From the NCBI RefSeq assembly GCF_947495275.1, contig NZ_CANLYL010000014.1, positions 48,629 through 112,628 on the forward strand: a DNA stretch of 64,000 nucleotides, read 5' to 3'. Shown piece by piece: positions 18,795 to 28,207 of the stretch; position 1 is the first letter of the stretch, and each line of letters begins with the position of its first letter. The position numbers and the translations under genes are program-made. Under the pieces are notes generated by a model. It saw nothing but the letters and a program-made list of their open reading frames with translations. It was not told the DNA's origin and searched no databases. This DNA is from an uncultured Roseobacter sp. Lineage in GTDB: Bacteria > Pseudomonadota > Alphaproteobacteria > Rhodobacterales > Rhodobacteraceae.

Positions 18795-20074
18795 TCGCCT
18801 ATGTCTCCGTTGGCCTGCTTGGGCTGCTGGCGCTTTCCATTCCCGTGGGCATTGTCCTGTTTCTGCTGGGTTTTGGCATTGATACGTTCTTCTCCAGCTT
18901 TCCACTGACCCGGGGGTTGGGCAACATGGTCTGGTCGTCGTCCAATTCGGCAACGCTGATCGCGATCCCCTTCTTTGTCCTGCTGGGAGAAATCCTGGTG
19001 CGCAGCGGAGTGGCCACACGCACCTATGCCGCCCTCGACCGTTGGGTTTCCTGGCTGCCCGGCGGGTTGGTGCACGCCAACGTCGCCACCGCCACCATGT
19101 TTTCTGCCACTTCCGGTTCTTCGGTGGCAACAGCAGCTACGGTTGCGACCGTCGCCATGCCGCAGGCTGAAAAACTGGGGTACGACCCCAAACTCTTTTC
19201 CGGGGCAATCGCGGCGGGTGGAACGCTGGGGATCATGATCCCCCCGTCCATCAACCTCATCGTCTATGGATTTCTCACGCAATCCTCGATCCCGCAGCTC
19301 TTTCTGGCCGGTTTGATACCCGGCGTGGCCCTGGCATTTGCCTTCATGGCTGTGACCGCAATCATCTGTCTAATCCGCCCTGATCTTGGTGGGGTCCGCC
19401 GCACCTTCCCTTTCCCCAAGATGCTGCGCGCCCTCATTGATCTCATCCCGATCCTCATCCTTTTCGGGCTGATCGTCGGCTCTATCTATCTGGGCTGGGC
19501 CACGCCGACAGAGGCTGCCGCGGTTGGTGTCGCGGGCGCGTTCCTGATCGCATTGGCCTTTGGCGGCGTGTCGTGGTCGATGCTTACACAAAGCCTGACG
19601 GGCACGGTGAAAATCACCTCCATGATCATGCTGATCGTCATCGGCGCCTCCTTCCTGAACTTCACGCTGGCCTCGGCAGGGTTGGGCCGCGAGCTGACAG
19701 CCTTCATGACCGGCCTCGGACTGACTCCACTCAAAACCATTCTGGTGGTTGTGGTGCTCTACATCGTTCTGGGGTTTTTCATCGAAACGCTCTCGCTGAT
19801 GGTTGTCACCATACCAATCATCGTGCCGCTGGTGGTGGCGCAGGGCTATGATGTGATATGGTTCGGCATCCTGATGATTGTGCTGATCGAAATGGCGCTG
19901 ATCACGCCGCCGGTTGGCCTGAACCTCTATGTGGTGCAAGGCGCGCGGCGCTCGGGCAGTCTGAATGAGGTCATGCTGGGCGCTTTGCCCTACTGCCTGA
20001 CCATGCTCGCCATGGCATTTCTGCTGATCGCCTTTCCGAGCATTGCACTCTTCCTGCCAAACGCCTTGCAATAG
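18791..20074 (+). CDS. TRAP transporter large permease (DctM type)
   Basis: The 427-aa large TRAP subunit belongs to the ion transporter superfamily and has about 12 hydrophobic segments. Family blocks include SSNSATLIAIPFFVLLGE, FSATSGSSVATAATVATVAMP, GTLGIMIPPSINLIVYG and PPVGLNLYVVQG. It starts within the stop codon of the dctQ gene (ATGA), consistent with coupled translation. It uses an ion gradient to import the ligand brought by the DctP protein. Confidence 0.94.
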   Translation: MIAYVSVGLLGLLALSIPVGIVLFLLGFGIDTFFSSFPLTRGLGNMVWSSSNSATLIAIPFFVLLGEILVRSGVATRTYAALDRWVSWLPGGLVHANVATATMFSATSGSSVATAATVATVAMPQAEKLGYDPKLFSGAIAAGGTLGIMIPPSINLIVYGFLTQSSIPQLFLAGLIPGVALAFAFMAVTAIICLIRPDLGGVRRTFPFPKMLRALIDLIPILILFGLIVGSIYLGWATPTEAAAVGVAGAFLIALAFGGVSWSMLTQSLTGTVKITSMIMLIVIGASFLNFTLASAGLGRELTAFMTGLGLTPLKTILVVVVLYIVLGFFIETLSLMVVTIPIIVPLVVAQGYDVIWFGILMIVLIEMALITPPVGLNLYVVQGARRSGSLNEVMLGALPYCLTMLAMAFLLIAFPSIALFLPNALQ

Positions 20075-20168
20075 CGCCAACTGTCGACAAAAAACCCGAC
20101 GCTCCAGATGAAAAAACGGGCCCGAACAACATGTCCGAACCCGTCAGGATCACTTGAAAACGCGCGGA

Positions 20169-20636
20169 TCAGTTGACCGATTTGGCGTCAACAACATCCT
20201 TTTCGATCTGTTTTGTCGAAGAGATCGAAATCTGGCGGGGCTTGAGCGCTTCGGGCACTTCGCGCACCAGGTCGATGTTCAACATGCCATCGACATGTGT
20301 GGCCCCGGTGACAACAACGTGGTCCGCCAGATGGAAGCGTCGCTCGAACGCGCGGGTCGCGATGCCGCGGTGCAGGTAGCTGCGCGCCTGATCTTCATCC
20401 GCTTTCTTGGCAGAGACAATCAGCGCGTTTTCACGCACCTCTACAGACAGGTCGGCATCTGAAAAACCAGCCACCGCAATCGAAATCCGGTAGGCGTCAT
20501 CTTCGAGCTTTTCGATGTTGTAAGGGGGGTAGGAAGGTTGGGCGCCTTCGCTTGTCAGCACGCGGTCCATGAGATCAGCGATCTGATCAAAACCGACGGT
20601 GGCGCGATAAAGTGGTGCAAAATCATAAGTACGCAT
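20169..20636 (-). CDS. Small heat-shock protein (Hsp20/IbpA)
   Basis: The 155-aa alpha-crystallin chaperone starts MRTYDFAPLYRATVGFDQ, matching IbpA-type proteins. The alpha-crystallin domain spans about residues 35-125 (YNIEKLEDDAYRISIAVAGF, RGIATRAFERRF). It holds unfolded proteins in an ATP-independent way. The ATG at 20636 follows AGAGGA; an in-frame start at 20708 is unlikely. Its 5' leader may fold near the ribosome binding site, but I could not establish an RNA thermometer. Confidence 0.93.
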   Translation of the reverse strand: MRTYDFAPLYRATVGFDQIADLMDRVLTSEGAQPSYPPYNIEKLEDDAYRISIAVAGFSDADLSVEVRENALIVSAKKADEDQARSYLHRGIATRAFERRFHLADHVVVTGATHVDGMLNIDLVREVPEALKPRQISISSTKQIEKDVVDAKSVN

Positions 20637-20760
20637 AGTTTCATCCTCTTTTGAGCGATTAAACACCGGTTGCTCCCAAAGGACGCATCCGGCCATTGCT
20701 TTTGCCAAGGCCCTTCATAGGCACCCCGACGCTGCTAATGTGGGCGTTCGAATTTTGCTT

Positions 20761-21588
20761 TCAAGACCCTCCGGGTCGAACAAATTTCGCACCGCCCGAT
20801 GATGTATTGCGGGAGCTTCCGTTATTGATCCTGATCCGGCGGGCACCTGCCAACGGGTTCTGCGCATTGGCCCGCATCTGCTGTTTCAGATCAGCCACAA
20901 GCTTCGGCAAAACCATACCGAACGAGGTTTTCTTGCCATCATAGTGACCAACGCTTGAAATGACGGAGATGATTTGCCCGCGCCCGTTTTTATGACTGAA
21001 GACCGGTGCGCCGGATGACCCGAAAGTGACGTCGCAATCCATCAGCACAACGCCCTGGTATTGTTCAAACATCCGGCAAACGGCCTGGCGCGAGGGCAAT
21101 TCGGCCCGACCACGCCCGTAGGACACCACGCTGACAGGACCTTTGGTGAAACGCCCCTGATAAAGCACGAAGGGGTTGAGTTCATGGGTTGGGATCGGTG
21201 TCGCCAGTCGCAGCAATGCCACGTCATGGCGAATGTTGTCCTGGTTTACGCCGCCCCTTGGGCTGTAGCCGGGGTGGGCTTCGATCTGTGCGATCTTGCG
21301 TTCCGCTGCCGTGGCCCCATTGCGCAGACCCGCCCGAAAAGTCAGGTCCTCCGCTTTGAGCAGCTCACCAGTTCGCGAAGAGTAGACACAATGCGCTGCC
21401 GTCAGCACCAGCTCCGGCGCAATCAGCGTGGCGGTGCAAAACCCCACATTATCGGCGTCAAGCCGCCCCACAGCCTGCCAGACCAGCGCTTCGTTTTCGC
21501 CTTCCAGGCCATCAAGGGCGGTGTTTCGGGCCTGCGCGGCGGCAACGGCAGGAAGCAGCAGGAGAAAAACAAGAATGAAACGAAACAT
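20761..21588 (-). CDS. Exported trypsin-like serine protease (S1 family), copy B
   Basis: The 275-aa protein has a signal peptide (about residues 1-19) and the catalytic triad of the S1 family: His in LTAAHCVY, Asp in NIRHDVALLRL and Ser in FGSSGAPVF. The Ser is in the GSSGAP form common in bacterial trypsin-like proteins. A Ser/Asn-rich C-terminal extension ends SSGGAKFVRPGGS. It begins three bases after the stop of the paralogous upstream gene, and the two look like a tandem duplication that has diverged widely. It probably acts in the periplasm or outside the cell. Confidence 0.88.
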   Translation of the reverse strand: MFRFILVFLLLLPAVAAAQARNTALDGLEGENEALVWQAVGRLDADNVGFCTATLIAPELVLTAAHCVYSSRTGELLKAEDLTFRAGLRNGATAAERKIAQIEAHPGYSPRGGVNQDNIRHDVALLRLATPIPTHELNPFVLYQGRFTKGPVSVVSYGRGRAELPSRQAVCRMFEQYQGVVLMDCDVTFGSSGAPVFSHKNGRGQIISVISSVGHYDGKKTSFGMVLPKLVADLKQQMRANAQNPLAGARRIRINNGSSRNTSSGGAKFVRPGGS

Positions 21589-21591
21589 CGG

Positions 21592-22413
21592 TCAGTTCAT
21601 CGGCTTTACGAATTTGGCACCGGAGGAGGACCGCCCCTCTCCGACGCCGATGCGCGCAGCAATGGGTGCGCTTTCCTGGTAAACGCCCTTACCGGCAAGC
21701 AATTCGGCGCGCAGAAAATCCAGTGGCGCGCCCAGGGCCGTCCCCAGCGATACATTCTGACCATTCATTTCCGCCTTTGCGGAAACGACCGAGACGATCT
21801 GCGCCTTGCCATCGTCGAAGGTGAAAATTGGCGCGCCGGACGATCCAAAATCAACTGAGCAGGATGTCACAAGCACACCTTGCTGGCGCGCGAGCACGGT
21901 GCAGACCTCCTGCAAGGATGGTGCCTCAGAGCGGTCCCGCGCATAGCTGACTACCCCGACGCGGTCCCCTTTGCGGGGTCTTGACGCGGTATCAAAAGGT
22001 TCAATCGTTGTGTTCCGAATGGGCCGCGCCAATTCGAGCAGTGCAATGTCGTTGCGGACCCGCGATGAAGACACGTCTTCGTCGTAGGTGTATTCCGGAT
22101 GCAATACGGCGCGGCGCACCTGGCGGTAGGCAGAGGCACGCCCGTTGCGCCAGCCTGCCAGAAATTCGACGGTTTCATGGTTGATCCTCTGGCCGGAAGC
22201 CTTGTCAAAAAGGCAATGCGCGGCGGTCAGGACAAGGTCGTGACTGATAAGGGCACCGGTGCAAAATCCGTTGCCGCCAATGTCCAAACGGCCCACGGCC
22301 TCCCAGGGGCTCGCATCAATACCGTCTTCCAACGATTTCAGACGCGCATCCTCTGCAATGGCGCCGGTCGTCGTCAGCACCGCCAATCCAATCCATACCA
22401 ACCACTTTTGCAC
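21592..22413 (-). CDS. Exported trypsin-like serine protease (S1 family), copy A
   Basis: The 273-aa protein has a signal peptide (about 1-20) and triad motifs LTAAHCLF, RVRNDIALLEL and FGSSGAPIF. It shares the layout of the next gene downstream, including the C-terminal tail ending SSSGAKFVKPMN. It is followed by its paralogue after only 3 bp, so both should come from one transcript. Substrates are unknown. Confidence 0.88.
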   Translation of the reverse strand: MQKWLVWIGLAVLTTTGAIAEDARLKSLEDGIDASPWEAVGRLDIGGNGFCTGALISHDLVLTAAHCLFDKASGQRINHETVEFLAGWRNGRASAYRQVRRAVLHPEYTYDEDVSSSRVRNDIALLELARPIRNTTIEPFDTASRPRKGDRVGVVSYARDRSEAPSLQEVCTVLARQQGVLVTSCSVDFGSSGAPIFTFDDGKAQIVSVVSAKAEMNGQNVSLGTALGAPLDFLRAELLAGKGVYQESAPIAARIGVGEGRSSSGAKFVKPMN

Positions 22414-22524
22414 TCAAAAATTCCTTCGATCTGATGCGAACAGAAATACGCATCAGATACGGCAGAAATAGGGCGCAACCCGCCCGATTGGCGACTTTTT
22501 GGTTAACGGACCGTCGCCAATTCG

Positions 22525-23847
22525 TTAACGGAGCATGGGCACGGGCGCAGGACTCTGGGGCCTCTCGCCAAGCGCTGGCGGTTTGGGCCCGCCGGTTGCC
22601 CAGTCCAGCAATTCAACCGTATGCACGATCGGCACTTTCGACGCAGAGCCAATCTGCATCATGCATCCGATGTTGCCAGCAGCGATGATATCAGGATTTT
22701 TGTCCTGCAAGCTGCGCACCTTGCGGTCTTTCAGTTTTTGGGAAATCTCCGGCTGCATCAGATTGTATGTTCCCGCTGATCCGCAACACAGATGCGGATC
22801 GGAGGGTTCAACAACGGTGTAGCCCGCTTTCCTGAGAAGATCTTTTGGAAAGGTTTTGATCTGCTGGCCATGTTGCAGGGAACAGGCGGCATGATAAGCC
22901 ACGACCACCTCGCGGTCTTCACTCGGCGGCAGATCAAGCGTCATCAGGATTTCAGAGACATCCACCGCGATGGCGGAGACGCGCGCGGCATCCTCTGCCA
23001 GCGCCTCATTGCGAAACATATGGCCGTAGTCCTTGACGGTCGTGCCACAGCCGCTGGTATTGATGACGATGGCGTCCAGCCCGTCCCCGTCCATTTCCGC
23101 CGCCCAGGCGCGAATGTTCCGGGCCGCCGTTGCATGGCTTTCGGAGGTCTTGCCCATATGGTGGGTCAGCGCGCCACAACAGCCCGCGCCCTCGGCCACA
23201 ACCACTTCGCAGCCCAGACGGGTCAGCAGGCGGATCGTGGCATCGTTGATATCGGTGTTCAGCGCTTTCTGGGCGCATCCGGTCATCAGCGCCACCCGCT
23301 TTTTGCGGGCACCTTGCGGTGCAAAGCTTTGCGGATCATCGTTGGGGCTGACCGGCGGGATGGTTTTGGGGGCCATCTCCAGCATCGCCCGCAGGCGCGC
23401 ATCCGGCATCCAGCGGGCAAAGGGTCGCCCGAGTTTTGCCCCTGCCAGCGCCAGCCGGAACCGCATCGGGTAGGGTAGAATGCGCGCCAGTATCCAGCGC
23501 AGCGCCCGGTCGGTCAGGGGGCGTTTGTATCGCTGCTCGATATACTCCCGCGCGTGATCGACCAGATGCATGTAGTGCACGCCCGACGGGCAGGTCGTCA
23601 TGCAGGCCAGACAACTGAGGCAACGGTCGATGTGTTTGACCGTCTTTTCGTCCGGGTCGCGGTCGTTCTCCAGCATGTCCTTGATCAGGTAAATGCGTCC
23701 CCGGGGGCTGTCCAACTCGTCGCCCAACACCTGATAGGTGGGGCAGGTCGCGGTGCAAAACCCGCAATGCACGCAGGAGCGCAGAATCTCATTGCTGCGC
23801 TGAATGCCCGGGTCTTTGAGCTGCGCCTCGCTGAATGTCGTCTGCAT
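22525..23847 (-). CDS. glcF: Glycolate oxidase iron-sulfur subunit GlcF
   Basis: The 440-aa protein has two CxxCxxC-type ferredoxin clusters near the N-terminus (CVHCGFCTATCPTY and CLSCLACMTTCPSG) and two C-terminal CCG-type domains (AGCCGALTHHMG and HLCCGSAGTYN). This is the arrangement of GlcF, which passes electrons from the GlcD/GlcE flavoprotein to the respiratory chain. It starts within the glcE stop codon (TGATG), the last gene of glcDEF. Confidence 0.95.
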   Translation of the reverse strand: MQTTFSEAQLKDPGIQRSNEILRSCVHCGFCTATCPTYQVLGDELDSPRGRIYLIKDMLENDRDPDEKTVKHIDRCLSCLACMTTCPSGVHYMHLVDHAREYIEQRYKRPLTDRALRWILARILPYPMRFRLALAGAKLGRPFARWMPDARLRAMLEMAPKTIPPVSPNDDPQSFAPQGARKKRVALMTGCAQKALNTDINDATIRLLTRLGCEVVVAEGAGCCGALTHHMGKTSESHATAARNIRAWAAEMDGDGLDAIVINTSGCGTTVKDYGHMFRNEALAEDAARVSAIAVDVSEILMTLDLPPSEDREVVVAYHAACSLQHGQQIKTFPKDLLRKAGYTVVEPSDPHLCCGSAGTYNLMQPEISQKLKDRKVRSLQDKNPDIIAAGNIGCMMQIGSASKVPIVHTVELLDWATGGPKPPALGERPQSPAPVPMLR

Positions 23848-24989
23848 CAGGCAACCTCTCTGGCCACAGGGCCCATAAGTCCCGCGTTCAGGATACCGCG
23901 CGGATCAAACCGCGCCCGCAACCCTTCACTGAGCCTTGCAACACCGGGGGCTTCCGGATGAAAAACCGGCAAAGCCGCGCGCGTAGCTGCCGCGGCCCGC
24001 ACCAGCGTCGCATGACCGTCAAAAACCCCCAGCGCCGCGCGCAAATCCGCGCCTTGCGTCATGCGCATCCAGATACGCCCGCCGCCCCAATCGAAATACC
24101 ACGCCACGGCCCCTGACCGGCGCATCAGCGCAGGCGCGTCCGTTGGCTTGCAGGAAATGCGCCAGATGTCTTCGGGCACATCCGCCCAAAGCTCCACATC
24201 CCGGACGCTTTGCCACAGCCAGTCGGACATTTTGGCATCGCCGACGGTCATTTCGGCATCAAAATCGGCCAGAAGGTCCTTCAACCTGTCAATGCGGTAA
24301 GAAACAGACGCCTCGAAACCTTCCACACGCAGAACGGTCACTGGGCCGCCTTCCATGATGTTGGCGCAATGCGCGGCACCGGTGATTTCAAAAGGGGAGC
24401 CCATGGCTGCCGCCATCGCCCGGACCGCCTGCGCATCATCGAGCCCGCGGATCATCAATGTGGCCTGGGTTTCAGGCCGCGGCAGAACCTTCAGCGACAC
24501 TTCTGTCAACACTCCCAACGTGCCATGCGCCCCGCTCATCAGTTTCACAAGATCATAACCGGTCACGTTTTTCATGACGCGCCCACCGTTTTTGACGATA
24601 GCGCCGGTGCCATCCACGAAACGAACGCCCAAGGCATAGTCGCGCGCAGCACCGCCCTGAATGCGGCGCGGACCACTGACATTCGCCGCAACGATGCCGC
24701 CAATTGTCGGTTCCCCCGATGTATTCAGCAGCTTGCGATGGTCCATAGGCTCGAAGGCCAGACGCTGGTTTTCCGCCGCCAACGCCTGATTGATCGCGGT
24801 AACCGGCGTGCCCGCCTGCGCAACGATGGTCAAAGCGCCCGGCTCGTAAAGCGATATGCCCGTCAGGCCAGCAACCGACAAGCGCTCGCCCCTCGGCTGC
24901 AAACCGCGCGTTCCGCCGCCTTCAATGGCCAAAGGTCCGCTGGCGGATTTGATCGCTTCGGCAAGCGCGGCTTCTGTATCAGGTGTCAT
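23847..24989 (-). CDS. glcE: Glycolate oxidase FAD-binding subunit GlcE
   Basis: The 380-aa FAD_binding_4 protein is GlcE of the glycolate oxidase complex. It shows EGGGTRGL, the flavin-binding GGIVAANVSGPRRIQGGAARDY block and VMKNVTGYDLVKLMSGAHGTLGV. It is shorter than GlcD, as expected. It lies between glcD (42 bp gap) and glcF (1-bp overlap). Confidence 0.94.
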   Translation of the reverse strand: MTPDTEAALAEAIKSASGPLAIEGGGTRGLQPRGERLSVAGLTGISLYEPGALTIVAQAGTPVTAINQALAAENQRLAFEPMDHRKLLNTSGEPTIGGIVAANVSGPRRIQGGAARDYALGVRFVDGTGAIVKNGGRVMKNVTGYDLVKLMSGAHGTLGVLTEVSLKVLPRPETQATLMIRGLDDAQAVRAMAAAMGSPFEITGAAHCANIMEGGPVTVLRVEGFEASVSYRIDRLKDLLADFDAEMTVGDAKMSDWLWQSVRDVELWADVPEDIWRISCKPTDAPALMRRSGAVAWYFDWGGGRIWMRMTQGADLRAALGVFDGHATLVRAAAATRAALPVFHPEAPGVARLSEGLRARFDPRGILNAGLMGPVAREVA

Positions 24990-25031
24990 GGGGTTCCCTT
25001 GGTCAATCTGGGCGGCGTCAGCGTTCCGCCA

Positions 25032-26480
25032 CTATTCAGCGGCCATGGCAACGGCGCGGCGTGTTTCGGAAGCCGACAGCGGAAAAACCTTGGCCGGGTT
25101 CAGCAGCCACTGCGGGTCAAAAACGTCCTTCACCGCCATCTGCGCTTCCAGATCGTCCGGCGCATATTGGTAGCTCATGAGATCCCGCTTTTCGATCCCC
25201 ACGCCATGCTCGCCGGTCAGGCATCCCCCGGCCTCGACGCAGAGCTTCAGGATTTCCGCGCCGAATGCCTCGCAGAGTTCCAGATCGCCGGGTTTGTTGG
25301 CATCAAAGAGGATCAGCGGATGCATATTGCCGTCGCCCGCGTGGAACACATTGCCGACCTTCAGGCCGAATTCCTCCGACATCTCGCCGATCCGGCGCAG
25401 AACAAAGGGCAGCGAACTGACCGGGATGGTGCCGTCCAGACACATATAGTCGTTGATCTGTCCCATCGCGCCGAACGCGGATTTCCGGCCCAGCCAGATG
25501 GCGGCACTTTCCTCCGCCGATTTGCTCTCGCGCAACTCGACCGGATTATGCCGCCGCGCAATCTCCATGATCAGGGAAAGCTGGTGGTCAATCTCCGCAT
25601 CCGACCCTTCAACCTCGACGATCAGCAGCGCTTCGCACATCGGATAGCCCGCCTTGGCAAAAGCCTCCGTCGCTTCGATGCAGGGCCGGTCCATGAATTC
25701 GATGGCCACCGGCAAAACGCCCGCCTTGATGATGTCGCTGACGCAGGCACCGGCAACTTCATTGTCGTCAAATCCCATCAGCACCGGGCGCGCACCTTCC
25801 GGTTTCGGCAGAATGCGCAGCGTCGCTTCTGTCACCACACCCAATTGCCCTTCCGAGCCGCAGATCAGACCAAGCAGATCAAGGCCCGCACTGTCCATAT
25901 ACGCCCCGCCAATCTCGACGATTTCGCCATCCATCATGACCATGGTCACGCCCATCAGGTTGTTGGTGGTCACCCCGTATTTCAGACAATGCGCGCCGCC
26001 GGAATTCATGGCGATATTGCCCGCAATGGCACAGGCCAACTGGCTGGAGGGGTCCGGCGCATAGAAAAAGCCGTTTTCCTCGACCGCCCCGGTCACGCTC
26101 AGGTTTGTGCGGCCCGTCTGTACCCGGATCGTGCGGTTCTCGTAATCGGTATCCAGCACTTCATTCATGCGCGCAACGCCCAGGATCACACAATCCGCCG
26201 TGGGCAGCGCACCGCCCGCCAGCGATGTGCCGGAACCGCGTGGCACCACGGGCACGCCTTCTTCATGGCAAATCCGCAGCACATCCGAGACCTCCTGCGT
26301 GCTCGACGGCAGCACGGCCACCATCGGCGGGCATTTGTAAGCGGTCAGCGCATCGCACTCATAGGCGCGGGTTTCCGACTGATCATGGATCACCGCCCCG
26401 TCCGGCAATACAGCCTGCAAGCGGGACACAACGCGCCCCTTGCGCGCCAGCACATCAGCGTCAGGAATCGGCATTTCCAT
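25032..26480 (-). CDS. glcD: Glycolate oxidase subunit GlcD
   Basis: The 482-aa FAD-linked oxidase oxidises glycolate to glyoxylate. Motifs include VVPRGSGTSLAGGALP, DPSSQLACAIAGNIAMNSGGAHCLKYG and the C-terminal GGCLTGEHGVGIEKRD with the family's metal- or flavin-proximal residues. The ATG at 26480 follows AGGG; the in-frame start at 26531 would run through the palindromic operator. It heads the glcDEF operon, which lets marine bacteria use phytoplankton-derived glycolate. Confidence 0.95.
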   Translation of the reverse strand: MEMPIPDADVLARKGRVVSRLQAVLPDGAVIHDQSETRAYECDALTAYKCPPMVAVLPSSTQEVSDVLRICHEEGVPVVPRGSGTSLAGGALPTADCVILGVARMNEVLDTDYENRTIRVQTGRTNLSVTGAVEENGFFYAPDPSSQLACAIAGNIAMNSGGAHCLKYGVTTNNLMGVTMVMMDGEIVEIGGAYMDSAGLDLLGLICGSEGQLGVVTEATLRILPKPEGARPVLMGFDDNEVAGACVSDIIKAGVLPVAIEFMDRPCIEATEAFAKAGYPMCEALLIVEVEGSDAEIDHQLSLIMEIARRHNPVELRESKSAEESAAIWLGRKSAFGAMGQINDYMCLDGTIPVSSLPFVLRRIGEMSEEFGLKVGNVFHAGDGNMHPLILFDANKPGDLELCEAFGAEILKLCVEAGGCLTGEHGVGIEKRDLMSYQYAPDDLEAQMAVKDVFDPQWLLNPAKVFPLSASETRRAVAMAAE

Positions 26481-26492
26481 AGGGAACCCTCC

Positions 26493-26517
26493 ATTTGGTA
26501 AAATAATATTACCAATT
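26493..26517. promoter_or_regulatory. 25-bp palindromic operator upstream of glcD
   Basis: Two 9-bp arms, ATTTGGTAA and TTACCAATT, agree at 8 of 9 positions and flank a 7-bp A/T spacer, 12 bp from the glcD start and about 30 bp from the divergent DUF599 gene. The TTGGT...ACCAA arms resemble operators of FadR/GlcC-type GntR regulators, though the spacing is wider. No GntR gene is adjacent. Confidence 0.55.
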
Positions 26518-26548
26518 TCAACCATTGGCAAGCCTTATCGGACCTGCC

Positions 26549-27253
26549 ATGCGTCTGAACATGACCTTCCTCGACCGTATCTCCCTGTTTGAACCTCTGG
26601 ATTTCTTTGCCGTGGCGCTGCTCTTCGGCCTTTGGGCGGGCATTGGCTTCTGGGTGGAAAACCCCTCCAAGAAGCACCTGTCCACCGCCATGATCATGGC
26701 GCAGTATCGGCGGGAATGGATGTGCGAGATGATTACTCGGGATCCGCGTATTTTTGACGCCCAGATATTGGGAAACCTTCGACAGGGAACGGCGTTTTTT
26801 GCCTCGACCTGCGTCATTGCCATAGGCGGAGCGCTGGCGTTGATCGGGAATGCCGACCGGTTGGCCGGCGTGGCGGCGGACATCACCTTGATGGATCACC
26901 CCGATATCGTCTGGGAGCTCAAACTCATCGTCATGACGGTCTTCCTGACAAATGCGTTTTTGAAATTTGTCTGGGCCAACAGGCTCTTTGGCTACTGCTC
27001 CGTTCTGATGGCTGCGGTGCCAAACGATCCGGATCATCCCAAAGCCAAGATTCGCGCAGATCAGGCCGCTCATATCAATATTACAGCTGCAAAAGGTGTT
27101 AATCGCGGGCTGCGCTCGATCTACTTTGCACTCGCCTCTGCCGCGTGGCTTGCAGGGTCAATTCCACTCATACTCGCATCCCTGACCACAGTTACGGTCA
27201 TTTGGCGCAGAGAATTTGCATCTCACTCTCGCAAAATCCTCCTGAACCATTAA
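26549..27253 (+). CDS. DUF599 membrane protein
   Basis: The 234-aa protein has about four hydrophobic segments (near residues 12-30, 80-105, 125-145 and 190-215) and the family pattern HLSTAMIMAQYRREWM plus LNDRQ-like cytosolic loop (ILGNLRQGTAFFAS). DUF599 function is unknown. I chose the ATG at 26549; TTG at 26525 and ATG at 26561 are alternatives. It is divergent from glcD. Confidence 0.8.
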   Translation: MRLNMTFLDRISLFEPLDFFAVALLFGLWAGIGFWVENPSKKHLSTAMIMAQYRREWMCEMITRDPRIFDAQILGNLRQGTAFFASTCVIAIGGALALIGNADRLAGVAADITLMDHPDIVWELKLIVMTVFLTNAFLKFVWANRLFGYCSVLMAAVPNDPDHPKAKIRADQAAHINITAAKGVNRGLRSIYFALASAAWLAGSIPLILASLTTVTVIWRREFASHSRKILLNH

Positions 27254-27296
27254 GTTACGCGGAAACTCGCCGAAATCGTGTGAATGGTATTGTGAT

Positions 27297-27647
27297 ATGA
27301 GATTTTTAACTTTGCTTTTTGTGGCCCTCGCCCTGCCGGCCTGGGCAGAACCTCCACGCATCGAAAATGTCAAAGCAAAGCGTACAGGAGACAGTTGGCG
27401 CTTTGACGTGACAATTTCTCATCCGGATACCGGGTGGGACCACTACGCCGATGCCTGGCGTGTTCTCGATATGCAAGGCAATCAACTGGCGATCCGTGAA
27501 CTGGCGCATCCTCATGTGGAAGAGCAACCCTTCACCCGCTCCCTGTCAGGCATCAAGATTCCGGAGGGCACGACGCAAGTGCAGGTTCAGGCCCGTGAAC
27601 TGCCGGGCGGCTGGAACCAGAAGGCGTCAATCGTCACTTTGCGCTAG
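27297..27647 (+). CDS. Small exported protein of unknown function
   Basis: The 116-aa product has a signal peptide (cleavage after about residue 17, LPAWAEPP) and a compact beta-rich domain with GWDHYADAWRVLD and a final QVQARELPGGWNQ. I do not recognise a named family, but the composition and signal peptide make it a convincing periplasmic protein. It follows the DUF599 gene by 43 bp. Confidence 0.8.
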   Translation: MRFLTLLFVALALPAWAEPPRIENVKAKRTGDSWRFDVTISHPDTGWDHYADAWRVLDMQGNQLAIRELAHPHVEEQPFTRSLSGIKIPEGTTQVQVQARELPGGWNQKASIVTLR

Positions 27648-27712
27648 ACCTGAAACGGAACCGGGATCGCGGGCACCAAAAACGGGCGCTCCTTGACCGA
27701 AATCAAACCCGT

Positions 27713-28183
27713 TCAGTCGCGATGATAAGGCGCACCAGACAGGATTGAGGCTGCGCGGTAAAGCTGTTCGGCCAGCATGACCCGCACCAGCATATGCGGC
27801 CAGACCATTTTCCCAAATGACAGCTGAAACGCTGTCTCGGCCCGCAATTCCGGGGCAATCCCGTCGGCCCCACCAATGATCAGCGCCAAATCCGCCCGTC
27901 CTGCATCGCGCCACCCTGCCAGACGATCTGCAAACTCTCGCGAAGATTCAACGCGGCCACGCTCATCTAGTGCGACCATCACCGCACCCTGAGGGACGGC
28001 ACGACGCAGAAGGTCAGCCTCCGCAGCCATCCCCGACGCTTTGCGGTCATCAACCTCCACAACCCGCGCGGGCCCAAGGCCAAGATTGCGGCCCGTCCGA
28101 TTGAGGCGCGTCAGATAGTCATCAATGAGCTGTTTTTGCGGCCCGGCACGCAGCCGTCCAACCGCAACGATGTGAACACGCAT
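27713..28183 (-). CDS. rlmH: 23S rRNA pseudouridine1915 N3-methyltransferase RlmH
   Basis: The 156-aa SPOUT methyltransferase RlmH methylates pseudouridine 1915 in helix 69 of 23S rRNA. It shows VALDERGR, the SAM-binding knot LALIIGGADGIAPELR and the C-terminal HMLVRVMLAEQLYRA...PYHRD. It is 24 bp downstream of rsfS, its common neighbour. Confidence 0.96.
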   Translation of the reverse strand: MRVHIVAVGRLRAGPQKQLIDDYLTRLNRTGRNLGLGPARVVEVDDRKASGMAAEADLLRRAVPQGAVMVALDERGRVESSREFADRLAGWRDAGRADLALIIGGADGIAPELRAETAFQLSFGKMVWPHMLVRVMLAEQLYRAASILSGAPYHRD

Positions 28184-28207
28184 GAGCTTACCACCAACGG
28201 AAATTGA

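Noticed and set aside
20085..20165. Terminator between the dctM-type gene and the Hsp20 gene
   Set aside because: CGGG/CCCG arms can be paired, but mismatches interrupt the stem and no T-run follows.
20637..20700. ROSE-type RNA thermometer before the Hsp20 gene
   Set aside because: A GAGC/GCTC pairing exists, but the ROSE signature and occlusion of the ribosome binding site are not convincing.
24210..26501. 763-codon open frame on the plus strand opposite glcE and glcD
   Set aside because: It is the antisense shadow of two well-supported GC-rich genes, rich in His/Arg/Gln and without any domain.
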